Assembly: GCA_003557825.1 (NCBI GenBank) | Contig: PWNM01000528.1 | Span: 1 to 10,084, forward strand | Direction: 5' to 3' | From: Candidatus Hydrogenedentota bacterium | GTDB taxonomy: Bacteria; Hydrogenedentota; Hydrogenedentia; Hydrogenedentales; SLHB01 | Length of the DNA stretch: 10,084 bases | Translations under genes and position numbers: made by a program | In this document: positions 1 to 7,240 of the stretch, in pieces | How the letters are laid out: the number at the start of each line of letters is the position of its first letter | Numbering within the stretch: the stretch's first letter is position 1 | Notes under the pieces: generated by a model | What the model saw: only the letters and a program-made list of their open reading frames with translations | Databases searched by the model: none | What the model was told of the DNA's origin: nothing

Positions 1-1089
1 CATGCCCTCGGGAACATCGCAACCAATTCGGCGCGCCTGTTTTGCGGCTTCCTCTGGGTCATCCCGGAATGGCTCAAGATCCACGTCCGCATACTCGCGA
101 ATCGCCTCGAATAGCGTCATACGTTTCCATGGAGAGGCGGCGCTAATCGACATGCCTTGGTACTCAAATTCGGTTCCGCCTAATACCGATTGGATAACAG
201 CTACGAGCATTTCCTCGGTTGCATCCATTAGGCCCATATAATCCTGATACGCCTCGTAGAGTTCCAGTGTGGTGAATTCGGGGTTGTGCCGTGTATCGAC
301 GCCCTCATTACGGAAACAACGGTTGATTTCGTATACCCGCTCATATCCCCCCACTATGAGGCGTTTAAGATGCAATTCGGGCGCTACTCGAAGATAAAAA
401 TCCTCATCGAAGGTATTATGATGGGTTATAAAAGGCCGCGCTGTCGCACCGCCTGGAATATGATGCAGCATGGGCGTCTCGACTTCGAGATACCCCCGCT
501 CATCAAGCCAACGGCGAAAGGCTTGGATCATGCCTGTCCGCTTGCGGAAAACATCGTGCACATCAGGATTCGCGATCAGGTCAAGATACCGCCGGCGATA
601 CCGCGTCTCGACGTCCGTTAGGCCGTGGTATTTTTCCGGTAACGGACGCAATGATTTGGTCAGGATTGTATACCACTCGGCAAAAATGGTCACTTCCCCC
701 GTGCGGGTCCGTTTTACCTGGCCGGCGACGCCAATGATGTCGCCCAGATCAAGGTCATGCAGTTCCGCATAGGATTCATCGCCAATTCCTTTGGCATTCA
801 AAAACACCTGTATCCGCCCGGATTCATCACGCAGATCAAGAAATGTGCTTTTACCGTGGCTCCGCAGGGCAGTCATGCGACCGGCCGCTACCACATGCAG
901 CTCGATATCCTTGGGGTCATCTACGGTTTTCTCCGCATGTTCAAAAGCTTCGACAGCATCCCGAATGGCGCAGGAACGCTTGAACTTGTATTTGAACGGT
1001 TCGTCTTTTCGTACCCGAATCCGTTCCAGCTTATCTATGCGGTTTTGAATCAGTTCTTGTTCGGTCGAGTGGTGCTCGGTATCGGCCAT
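1..1089 (-). CDS. lysS: Lysyl-tRNA synthetase, class II (partial, C-terminus beyond left edge)
   Basis: Charges tRNA-Lys with lysine in the cytoplasm, using ATP. The visible part is 363 residues from the start codon; the family is usually near 500, so about 140 C-terminal residues, including class II motif 3, lie outside the window. Residues 64-150 form the OB-fold anticodon-binding domain (GKSTFLDLRDESGRIQVF at 79-96). The linker LRPLPEKYHGLTDVETRYRR at 148-167 is typical of LysS. Motif 1 lies near 186-225, with ETPMLHHIPGGATARPF at 204-220 and ITHHN at 221-225. Motif 2 is NRCFRNEGVDTRHNPEFT at 256-273. ATG at 1089 is chosen because an AGGA (1099-1102 on the minus strand) lies 9 bases upstream and the N-terminus then has normal length; the nearby ATG at 1093 is in another frame. 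The gene is transcribed away from the ABC operon. Identification is by motif recognition and is near certain. Confidence 0.97.
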   Translation of the reverse strand, partial: MADTEHHSTEQELIQNRIDKLERIRVRKDEPFKYKFKRSCAIRDAVEAFEHAEKTVDDPKDIELHVVAAGRMTALRSHGKSTFLDLRDESGRIQVFLNAKGIGDESYAELHDLDLGDIIGVAGQVKRTRTGEVTIFAEWYTILTKSLRPLPEKYHGLTDVETRYRRRYLDLIANPDVHDVFRKRTGMIQAFRRWLDERGYLEVETPMLHHIPGGATARPFITHHNTFDEDFYLRVAPELHLKRLIVGGYERVYEINRCFRNEGVDTRHNPEFTTLELYEAYQDYMGLMDATEEMLVAVIQSVLGGTEFEYQGMSISAASPWKRMTLFEAIREYADVDLEPFRDDPEEAAKQARRIGCDVPEGM

Positions 1090-1193
1090 GCATCTACATC
1101 CTGTGTGATTTGGAATCCTCTCGCCCAACATACGGAAAAATTGGCGCTGGCATCCCCCAAAGCGCAGCGTAACGTACAGGGCATATGCGGGAG

Positions 1194-1202
1194 ATTGTAG
1201 CA
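1194..1202 (-). promoter_or_regulatory. Candidate extended -10 promoter for lysS
   Basis: On the minus strand the sequence reads TGCTACAAT: a -10 hexamer matching the sigma-70 consensus at five of six positions, preceded by the TGn extension. There is no good -35 at 16-18 bases, as an extended -10 can tolerate. A TTGACC nearby (1207-1212) is only 7 bases from the -10 and cannot be its partner. It would give a leader of about 100 bases before lysS. The call is inferred from sequence match alone. Confidence 0.4.
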
Positions 1203-1267
1203 CTTTGGTCAAGAGCCTGTATAGCGGCCGGACCGATTGAACCGGAATGTCGTAACGCGGCGGCATT

Positions 1268-1288
1268 TTGGGGTAATCTTTGCCCCAA
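1268..1288. other. Inverted repeat, 6-bp stem, in the lysS/ABC intergenic region
   Basis: TTGGGG at 1268-1273 pairs perfectly with CCCCAA at 1283-1288 around a 9-base loop. No T-run follows on either strand, so it is not a standard intrinsic terminator. It lies upstream of both divergent genes and could be a regulator site or chance. Confidence 0.35.
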
Positions 1289-1291
1289 GCA

Positions 1292-1317
1292 TGGCCGTAT
1301 ATCCCTTATAACGGCCA
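1292..1317. promoter_or_regulatory. Inverted repeat next to the -35 of the ABC operon; possible operator
   Basis: TGGCCGT at 1292-1298 and ACGGCCA at 1311-1317 are perfect inverted 7-mers separated by 12 bases. The right arm ends two bases before a consensus TTGACA at 1320. That position fits an operator or activator site controlling the operon that starts at 1382. No T-tract follows it, which argues against a terminator. Function is inferred from position only. Confidence 0.4.
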
Positions 1318-1319
1318 AC

Positions 1320-1349
1320 TTGACAGAACTTCGATTATCATGGCATTAG
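1320..1349 (+). promoter_or_regulatory. Candidate sigma-70 promoter of the ABC/fucosidase operon
   Basis: A perfect -35 hexamer TTGACA (1320-1325) is followed after 18 bases by CATTAG (1344-1349), a poor -10 matching three of six positions. A TG dinucleotide stands one base before it, in the extended -10 position. Transcription would start near 1356, giving a leader of about 25 bases. The -35 is convincing and the -10 is weak. Confidence 0.45.
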
Positions 1350-1381
1350 TAAAGTAAAGATCATTACGCCGAGGGGATAGA

Positions 1382-2314
1382 ATGGGCGCAGAAGTCATTG
1401 TCACAAAAGACCTGACCAAAATATACAGCGGGCATTTGGGATCCGGAGCCGTACGATCGCTCGATTCGCTGAATCTAGTTATACGCGAAAACGAGGTTTT
1501 CGGTTTTCTGGGACGGAATGGCGCTGGGAAGACGACCACCATCAAAATTCTCTGCAGCCTTCTGAGGCCGACAGACGGATGGGCGACGGTATACGGTGAA
1601 AATGTCCGCAGCCGAAATGCCCGACGTTTCATCGGGTTTCTGCCGGAGAATCCTTATTTCTATGAGTATCTCACCCCCAAAGAGACCCTTGATTTTTACG
1701 GTCGGTTAAACGGGCTTGATGCCGCTGCCCGTGCGCGGGAATGGGACTCACTGGGTGAATTGCTCGACCTCCACCGGATCGCGAATCAGCGGGTTCGGGG
1801 ATTTTCCAAAGGCATGCGCCAACGTTTGGGCTTTGCTGTGGCCTTGGTGGGAGATCCGGAGGTGTTGATCCTCGACGAGCCCATGAGTGGTCTCGATCCG
1901 CTCGGCCGGCGGAACATTCGCGAGCTGATTCTATGGATGCGCGATGCGGGGAAGACCATCTTTTTCTCTTCCCACGTGCTGGGAGACGTCGAGCAGATAT
2001 GCGACCGGGTGGGTATCTTGGTCAACGGCAAGTTAACTACCCAAGGACGAATTGATGAGCTATTGACGCAGCATGTACGACAAGTTGAGGTCATCTTGGC
2101 AGGGCTCAGCGAGGCCGACGCCAAGGCGATTGCAAACGGCGCGGATCACAAGCGGGTCTCAGAAGCCGGTCGTCATTTTGTCGTTGAAGATCCGCAGAAA
2201 GCCGATGCGCTGGTACGCGCCGCTCAGGGACGGGGCGCACAGTTGGTCGAGTTTACTCCCATTCGTGAATCCCTTGAGGACTATTTCATGCGGGAACAGG
2301 GAGACGATTCATGA
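1382..2314 (+). CDS. ABC-2 type transporter ATP-binding protein
   Basis: This 310-residue nucleotide-binding subunit would power the permease encoded next, at the inner face of the cytoplasmic membrane; the substrate cannot be read from the sequence. Walker A is GRNGAGKT at 44-51, the signature is FSKGMRQRLG at 141-150, Walker B is VLILDEP at 161-167, the D-loop is SGLD at 169-172 and the switch histidine is H198 in SSHVLG. At the Q-loop the segment reads GFLPENPYFYEYLT (85-98), with Glu where most ABC proteins have Gln. The C-terminal 90 residues form the accessory region common in drug/lipid-type and gliding or Nos-type ABC-2 ATPases. The ATG at 1382 has GAGGGG (1371-1376) 5 bases upstream. 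Its stop overlaps the permease start as ATGA (2311-2314), implying coupled translation. Family assignment is firm; transported substrate unknown. Confidence 0.95.
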   Translation: MGAEVIVTKDLTKIYSGHLGSGAVRSLDSLNLVIRENEVFGFLGRNGAGKTTTIKILCSLLRPTDGWATVYGENVRSRNARRFIGFLPENPYFYEYLTPKETLDFYGRLNGLDAAARAREWDSLGELLDLHRIANQRVRGFSKGMRQRLGFAVALVGDPEVLILDEPMSGLDPLGRRNIRELILWMRDAGKTIFFSSHVLGDVEQICDRVGILVNGKLTTQGRIDELLTQHVRQVEVILAGLSEADAKAIANGADHKRVSEAGRHFVVEDPQKADALVRAAQGRGAQLVEFTPIRESLEDYFMREQGDDS

Positions 2315-3072
2315 GAATCCTGGCAGTAGCGCACAACACATTTCGCGAGGCCATCCGCGACAAAATCCTGTATGTGCTCTTGTTTTTTGCGGCAGTGGCC
2401 ATCTTTGGCTCCAAACTTCTGGGCTGGATCAGCATCGGCCAAGACATCAAAATCATCAAGGACATCTCGCTGGCCGCGGTGTCCGTCTTTGGGGTGCTCA
2501 TCGCCATCTTTGTCGGCACGAGCCTCATTTACAAGGAAGTCGACAAGCGCACCATTTATACGATCATCTGCCGCCCCATGCACCGCTTCGAGTTCATCCT
2601 GGGCAAGTACCTGGGCTTGGCCTATGTGTTGGCCTTGGTCACGGTCGTTATGGCCATCACGGCCATGGCCTATGTAACCATACTCGGCGGAAGCATCGAC
2701 CGGACCTTTCTTATGGCCGTCGTGCTCATCTATTTTGAGTTGCTCCTTGTCACTGCTCTAGCCGTCTTGCTTTCGACGTTGACCTCGCCTATCCTGGGAG
2801 CCATCATTGTCTTTTCGCTCTATGTCACCGGTCATGCAACGGGTATTTTCGTAGACTTACCGGCCCATTTTGACGACACCTTCGCCAAGCACATGCTTGA
2901 AATCGTGTACTATGTGCTTCCGAATCTTTCGAATTTCAACATCCGTGCCGAGGCGGCCAACGAGCTGCCGGTAACAGGCGGATATTTTCTGTGGGCTGTG
3001 TTTTACGGCGTATTTTATACCGGCATGCTATTGGTCGTTGCATCGCTGACTTTCGAGGATAAGGACGTATGA
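2311..3072 (+). CDS. ABC-2 type transporter permease
   Basis: This 253-residue integral membrane protein is the channel-forming partner of the preceding ATPase. Six hydrophobic segments are visible at about 18-34, 52-74, 99-123, 133-154, 160-180 and 224-246, with a larger soluble loop at 181-222. The amphipathic N-terminus (MRILAVAHNTFREAIRDKIL) and the cytoplasmic segment KEVDKRTIYTIICRP (75-89) are typical of ABC-2/NosY-like permeases, where such loops contact the ATPase. The start at 2311 overlaps the ATPase stop by four bases and has AGGGAG (2298-2303) 7 bases upstream. Its own stop again overlaps the next start as ATGA (3069-3072). Like most of this family it would dimerise and more likely exports or remodels than imports, since no binding-protein gene is nearby. 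The substrate is unknown. Confidence 0.92.
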   Translation: MRILAVAHNTFREAIRDKILYVLLFFAAVAIFGSKLLGWISIGQDIKIIKDISLAAVSVFGVLIAIFVGTSLIYKEVDKRTIYTIICRPMHRFEFILGKYLGLAYVLALVTVVMAITAMAYVTILGGSIDRTFLMAVVLIYFELLLVTALAVLLSTLTSPILGAIIVFSLYVTGHATGIFVDLPAHFDDTFAKHMLEIVYYVLPNLSNFNIRAEAANELPVTGGYFLWAVFYGVFYTGMLLVVASLTFEDKDV

Positions 3073-4127
3073 TTCGGCAATGGCTGACACTGCGGTGGTT
3101 TCGTTGGGCCGTGGTTGCGCCCTTGGTTGTCGCCGTGGCGTACACCTGCACCACAATGGCCCAACTCCACATCGATGGCCAACGTGACTCGGACGTTATC
3201 GAAGAGGAACTGCTCTATCTGCCCAATGAAAAGCTCATGACCCATTTCACGGCGGGTCTGAGCAGCATCGTGGCCGATCTACTGTGGTTGCGGTGCATTC
3301 AATACCTGGCACGGGAGTTCGAAAACCCGGACAGCAAGTTTACCTGGCTCGAACATATGCTCCAGACCATCACGCGTCTTGATCCCCATTTTACCGGCGC
3401 ATATGAGCAGGGCGGTACGTTGCTGGCTGCTTTGGGGGCGGACGAAGCGGCCGAAGAGCTGTTGCGCACCGGCGCCGTCAACCGCCCCGACCGCTGGGAG
3501 ATCCCCTTCGAGATTGCCAAGATCTACATCCTGAACCGCCGCGATCAACCGGGAGCGCAGACCGCTGCCAGTTATTACCTCACCTGGACCGCCGAATTGA
3601 GCGACGAGCCCGATTTCTTTTTGAACTGGGCGTATAACATCCAGCTTCAGCACAACCTCATCGACTCAGGCCGGTTGATCTGGCTTCAGGTATACGAGAA
3701 CTCCCGCGATGATTTTATGCGTGAACTCGCCGAGCAGAAGTTGCGCGAACTCGACGTCCACGAATACCGGCAGTTGCTGAACGAAGCGGCCGAGACCTAC
3801 GCTTTGCGTGTGGGATCGCCACCGGAAACACTCGCCGATCTGGTAACGGAAGGGCTCATTGATGCGTTGCCCGAGGATCCACTGGGCGGCGACTTTTTCA
3901 TCGACCCTGACGGCGAGGTACAAAGCACATCGCTCCTTGACATGCGCGTCGAGCGGCGGCTCCAAAGCATCCGTGGCGGAGTGGAACGCTACCAACGGGA
4001 ACATGGTGAAATGCCCGAGTCGCTTGATATCCTTGTTGAATCGGGAACCATGCGAAGCATTCCGCCTCACCCCTATCCTGATCGGGATTGGGAGTATGAC
4101 TCCATCACGGGCGAGGTGCACAGGTAA
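3069..4127 (+). CDS. Membrane-anchored helical (TPR-like) protein with two tandem pseudopilin-like C-terminal repeats
   Basis: This 352-residue protein has one N-terminal hydrophobic segment (about 13-32) that would anchor it in the membrane with the rest outside the cytoplasm. Residues 45-230 are helix-rich and TPR-like; SSIVADLLWLRCIQYLAREF at 65-84 and ITRLDPHFTGAYEQGGTLLA at 101-120 resemble helical pairs of proteins that follow ABC-2 genes in other bacteria. The C-terminus holds two similar units, at about 237-284 and 301-350. Each has a helix ending in Y, then G..PE.L..LV..G, a Pro-rich stretch and a final GEV; this is the layout of the C-terminal domain of type II secretion major pseudopilins (GspG). 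The start overlaps the permease stop (ATGA), so it is translationally coupled and probably works with the transporter. No exact family name or function can be given. Confidence 0.82.
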   Translation: MIRQWLTLRWFRWAVVAPLVVAVAYTCTTMAQLHIDGQRDSDVIEEELLYLPNEKLMTHFTAGLSSIVADLLWLRCIQYLAREFENPDSKFTWLEHMLQTITRLDPHFTGAYEQGGTLLAALGADEAAEELLRTGAVNRPDRWEIPFEIAKIYILNRRDQPGAQTAASYYLTWTAELSDEPDFFLNWAYNIQLQHNLIDSGRLIWLQVYENSRDDFMRELAEQKLRELDVHEYRQLLNEAAETYALRVGSPPETLADLVTEGLIDALPEDPLGGDFFIDPDGEVQSTSLLDMRVERRLQSIRGGVERYQREHGEMPESLDILVESGTMRSIPPHPYPDRDWEYDSITGEVHR

Positions 4128-4163
4128 ACGCCCCAGGAATCACATAGCCAAGAGGAAAGCTTG

Positions 4164-5594
4164 ATGCCCCACGCGCCGTCTTCTCAACCACCCCAGGTTG
4201 TCCCCCCTTCCCCCTTTGGTCCCACGCCATCGGTACGCCAGTTGGCTTGGCATGAGCTCGAGTTCTATGGCTTTATCCATTTCACGGTCAACACCTTTAC
4301 GGACCGGGAGTGGGGTTACGGCGACGAGACCCCGTCCGTATTCACACCAACCGATTTCGATGCCCATCAAATCGTCGAAACAGCCGCGGCAGGCGGGATG
4401 AAGGGGTTGATCCTGACCTGTAAACACCACGACGGATTCTGCCTATGGCCTTCGCGGTATACGGAGCATTCCGTCCGAAACGCTCCTTGGCGGCAGGGCA
4501 ACGGCGACGTAGTGCGGGAGATATCCGATGCCTGCGCCACTCACGGACTGCGATTCGGCGTTTATCTGTCGCCGTGGGATCGCCATCATCCCGAATACGG
4601 TCGCCCTGCCTATACCACCTATTACCGGAATCAACTCCGCGAGCTGTTGACCGAGTACGGCCCCCTATTCGAGGTATGGTTCGACGGAGCCAACGGAGGC
4701 GATGGCTACTATGGCGGCGCCCGAGAGCACCGGTCCATCGATGCACGCACCTATTACGAATGGGAGCGGACATGGGATTTGGTACGCGAACTGCAACCGG
4801 ATGCCTGTATTTTCAGCGATGCCGGACCCGATATCCGGTGGGTAGGGAACGAATCAGGCGTGGCCGGCGATCCCTGTTGGCATACGCTCCGCCCCGACGA
4901 TCTGGCGCCGGGCGCGGCCGATCCCGGTATACTCAACAGCGGTCACCGTTTCGGCTCCCATTGGATCCCAGCGGAGTGCGATGTATCCATTCGGCCAGGG
5001 TGGTTTTATCATTCCGCGGAGGACGACCAGGTACGATCGGCCGAAAACCTGCTCGACCTATACTTCCAATCCGTCGGTCGCGGGACGAATCTATTGCTCA
5101 ATCTTCCCCCCGATCGCAGGGGACGGATTCATGATAACGATGTTCAGTGCCTTCGGGCATTTCGAAAACGACTGGACGCAATCCAACGCGTTGATCTCAC
5201 CCACAATGCCCAAGCTTCGGCCAGTCAGGTTCGTGGCAACGACCCCGCCTATGGTCCGGCAAACCTCCTCGATGACGTGCCGGAGCATTATTGGGCCACC
5301 GACGACGACATACGAGACGCCGAGGTTACGCTTATGTTCCCCGAGGCGGTGACCTTCAATACAATCGACCTGCGCGAGTACCTTCCTTTGGGCCAACGGA
5401 TCGAGCGATACGCCATCTACATCGACCAGCATGGACACTGGCAACCTATCGCCACCGGAACGGGCATCGGCCGACGACGCCTCATTCGCACGGCTCAATG
5501 CACGACAGAACGCCTGCGCCTACGGGTTGTTGATGGTCCCGTCGGCCCGGCGTTGTCGAAATGGGGCTTGTATCTGGACACCGAAGCCCCATGA
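4164..5594 (+). CDS. Alpha-L-fucosidase, GH29, with C-terminal discoidin-like (F5/8 type C) domain
   Basis: This 476-residue enzyme is predicted to release L-fucose from fucosylated glycans with retention of configuration. The catalytic barrel covers about 25-340, with GFIHFTVNTFTDREWGYG (36-53), LTCKHHDGFCLWPS (84-97) and VYLSPWDRHHPEYG (133-146). The nucleophile is probably D174 in FEVWFDGANG; E230 in IRWVGNESG is the likely acid/base, the arrangement of the GH29 subfamily B alpha-1,3/4 enzymes. Residues 345-472 look like a discoidin-type carbohydrate-binding domain. No signal peptide is present (the N-terminus is Pro/Ser-rich), so it should be cytoplasmic, which is unusual. ATG 4164 is preferred to TTG 4161 because AGAGGA (4151-4156) is then 7 bases away. 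It follows the previous gene by 36 bases and overlaps the next by ATGA. The family is confident; the linkage preference is inferred. Confidence 0.92.
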   Translation: MPHAPSSQPPQVVPPSPFGPTPSVRQLAWHELEFYGFIHFTVNTFTDREWGYGDETPSVFTPTDFDAHQIVETAAAGGMKGLILTCKHHDGFCLWPSRYTEHSVRNAPWRQGNGDVVREISDACATHGLRFGVYLSPWDRHHPEYGRPAYTTYYRNQLRELLTEYGPLFEVWFDGANGGDGYYGGAREHRSIDARTYYEWERTWDLVRELQPDACIFSDAGPDIRWVGNESGVAGDPCWHTLRPDDLAPGAADPGILNSGHRFGSHWIPAECDVSIRPGWFYHSAEDDQVRSAENLLDLYFQSVGRGTNLLLNLPPDRRGRIHDNDVQCLRAFRKRLDAIQRVDLTHNAQASASQVRGNDPAYGPANLLDDVPEHYWATDDDIRDAEVTLMFPEAVTFNTIDLREYLPLGQRIERYAIYIDQHGHWQPIATGTGIGRRRLIRTAQCTTERLRLRVVDGPVGPALSKWGLYLDTEAP

Positions 5595-5995
5595 GTACCG
5601 TCGTACTTCAATTCCTGGACGGGTTCTTCGTTGTCTTCCACACCCTATGGATACTCTTTGTCGTGACGGGATGGCTATGGCGACGAACGCGGAAACTCAA
5701 CCTAATCGCGGTACTCCTTACCGGCGGCTCGTGGTTCATCCTCGGGATCTGGTACGGCATCGGCTATTGTCCACTTACAGATTGGCATTGGCGGGTACTC
5801 GGAAGATTGGGGGAATTTGACTTGCCCCCTTCGTATGTTCAATATCTTGTCCATCGACTCACGGGACTCGAGATGACGGCCATGCAGGCAGACATCCTCA
5901 CCGTCGGGGGCTTTTTCCTGGCCCTCGTGGCGGCCCTCGTCGTAAATATTCGCGATTACAGAAATCGTAATCCTCAGCATCAAAGCAAGGAGTAG
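5591..5995 (+). CDS. DUF2784-like small membrane protein
   Basis: This 134-residue protein has hydrophobic segments at about 10-30, 37-58 and 101-121. The conserved-looking segment GYCPLTDWHWRVLGRLGE (58-75), followed by a Tyr/Leu-rich stretch, matches what I recall of the DUF2784 family, whose function is unknown. The start at 5591 overlaps the fucosidase stop as ATGA; no strong Shine-Dalgarno lies upstream, so translation probably depends on coupling. A longer reading from 5561 would need a start inside the fucosidase and lacks support. Its last codons contain the AAGGAG ribosome-binding site of the next gene. The membrane nature is certain, the DUF assignment is from memory of the motif, and no role is claimed. 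Confidence 0.8.
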   Translation: MSTVVLQFLDGFFVVFHTLWILFVVTGWLWRRTRKLNLIAVLLTGGSWFILGIWYGIGYCPLTDWHWRVLGRLGEFDLPPSYVQYLVHRLTGLEMTAMQADILTVGGFFLALVAALVVNIRDYRNRNPQHQSKE

Positions 5996-6001
5996 CACAC
6001 C

Positions 6002-6247
6002 ATGGACAAACCCATCGTCGCCGCAACCAAACCGGTCGTCATGGAACTCGAACCGGGAACGTATTATTGGTGCCGGTGCGGCCGTTCCAGTGACCAACCG
6101 TGGTGCGACGGCTCGCACAAAGCGACCGCTTTCACCCCCGTTGAGACAGTCATCGAGGAGAGGCGCATGTATGCCCTGTGCGCCTGTAAACACACAAAGA
6201 CCGAACCGTTCTGCGACGGAACGCACAAGCAGGTCGAAACGGAATAG
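6002..6247 (+). CDS. Dual CDGSH-type iron-sulfur protein
   Basis: This 81-residue soluble protein has two CDGSH motifs, each with the three-Cys, one-His ligand set of a labile [2Fe-2S] cluster. The first uses C24, C26, C35 and H39 (CDGSH at 35-39); the second uses C60, C62, C71 and H75 (CDGTH at 71-75). Both sets are complete, so two clusters are expected in one chain, as in the monomeric Miner2-like bacterial class. Such proteins are linked to redox or iron-sulfur homeostasis, but no exact function is established for this type. AAGGAG (5987-5992) lies 9 bases before the start, partly inside the previous gene, and the gap to that gene is 6 bases. It closes the operon: a hairpin follows at 6249-6279 and the next gene is convergent. 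Confidence 0.95.
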   Translation: MDKPIVAATKPVVMELEPGTYYWCRCGRSSDQPWCDGSHKATAFTPVETVIEERRMYALCACKHTKTEPFCDGTHKQVETE

Positions 6248-6248
6248 C

Positions 6249-6279
6249 GGCGGGACCGCCTCGGTAGGGCCATCCCGCC
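6249..6279. terminator. Hairpin between convergent genes, probable bidirectional terminator without T-tract
   Basis: GGCGGGA (6249-6255) and TCCCGCC (6273-6279) form a perfect GC-rich 7-bp stem with a 17-base loop. It lies in the 48-base space between the stops of the CDGSH gene (plus) and the gene ending at 6296 (minus). Neither side has a run of T, so an intrinsic terminator is only probable; position is the main argument. Confidence 0.55.
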
Positions 6280-6295
6280 AGCGATGCGCTCGATA

Positions 6296-7153
6296 TTACT
6301 CCGCATCCTCCTGTTCGGCCATGATCCGTAGGCTTTCCTCGCGAATCTCCTGGTACATACGGGCCTTGTCCATGCTCTCCCTGGCCAGCTCGGCGATGGG
6401 CGTACCTTCTGTTCGCTCGATGAGCCGTTCCATGGCCGCGGCCGGTTCAGGATGCTGCAGGGCCGCTTGGACGCAAATTTCAGGCATGCGGTTCGTTAGA
6501 AACCTGGTCATCCGTTCCCGTAGAACACGAGCCGTTCTTTCATGGGGTTCTTCGCCAACCGCCTCGGGCCAAGCTTCCTCCATGGGCACAATCTGTTGTT
6601 CGCCTGTCTCAACATCAAAATGCCGCATCATAAGGCGGCGCCCCTGCCGACGCCTGTCGACCGCCTCCATAATGGCCTGCTCGTCCATCCTCTGCAGCCA
6701 GTCATAGATCCCCAGAAGCGTCTCAAACTTCTTGACGGGATCATCAACCAATGCCGCGAAATTTGTCCTTGCCAAGTATAGTTCCCGACTTAGGATGTCC
6801 TCACCTGCCAGCTCCAGCGCTTCACGGAAATAGGTGCGAGCCCGCTCCCTATCTCGTTCTTCCATGCCGTACATGCAAATCATCCCCATACGCGCACGGA
6901 CATCAGCCCGTTGATAATCGGTCAGATCCCGTTCCTTAATAAACTGCTCGTAGAGATCGAGCGCCTTATATGGGTCATAATCCGGATCATCCCGATCACG
7001 CCCCATTTCACTGGCAAACGCCAGGTCTTCCCATTTGGCCGCCTCCAGTAAGGGATCATCGGGATCGGCCCAGAAAAAATCTCCGCTTTTCAAAGCATGG
7101 GCCTGGAACCCAATAAGCATCACAACCATGCACATACCTATTACTCGCCTCAT
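6296..7153 (-). CDS. Secreted helical protein, TPR-like, function unknown
   Basis: This 285-residue protein has a signal peptide: MRRVIGMCMVVMLIGFQAHA, with probable cleavage after A20. The mature part is almost wholly charged and helical, with no catalytic motif. Segments such as ALDLYEQFIKERDLTDYQRA (64-83) and RERARTYFREALELAG (102-117) resemble TPR helix pairs. A patch at 183-212 (Glu/Pro-rich) breaks two helical halves, and the C-terminus (255-285) is Glu/Arg-rich and could be coiled coil. The start at 7153 is chosen over the upstream start at 7225 because AGGAGG (7161-7166) lies 7 bases before it and the signal peptide begins there. It follows the 7241-8563 gene after 87 bases on the same strand and may share its transcript. 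A periplasmic protein-interaction role is a guess from helical content only. Confidence 0.78.
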   Translation of the reverse strand: MRRVIGMCMVVMLIGFQAHALKSGDFFWADPDDPLLEAAKWEDLAFASEMGRDRDDPDYDPYKALDLYEQFIKERDLTDYQRADVRARMGMICMYGMEERDRERARTYFREALELAGEDILSRELYLARTNFAALVDDPVKKFETLLGIYDWLQRMDEQAIMEAVDRRRQGRRLMMRHFDVETGEQQIVPMEEAWPEAVGEEPHERTARVLRERMTRFLTNRMPEICVQAALQHPEPAAAMERLIERTEGTPIAELARESMDKARMYQEIREESLRIMAEQEDAE

Positions 7154-7240
7154 TACTTGTCCTCCTGTTATATGCCTATCACCATCAACTGAGCCACCTT
7201 CATATACAGATACAACTAGACACAATGCTACCTCTATGTG

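Noticed and set aside
286..1200. Plus-strand open frames of 85-147 codons opposite lysS
   Set aside because: They lie antisense to a clearly recognisable lysS reading frame and show no family features or ribosome-binding sites.
3279..4121. Minus-strand open frames opposite the TPR-like gene
   Set aside because: They are antisense to a coupled operon gene, with no recognisable product; a consequence of GC-rich codon structure.
4342..5498. Long open frames on both strands inside the fucosidase gene, up to 229 codons
   Set aside because: The GH29 frame has all catalytic motifs; the alternatives are Arg/Ser/Pro-rich low-complexity translations typical of wrong frames.
7154..7240. Separate promoter for the gene at 6296-7153
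   Set aside because: TATAAC and TATATG hexamers are present on the minus strand, but none has a -35 at proper spacing; co-transcription with the upstream gene is as likely.
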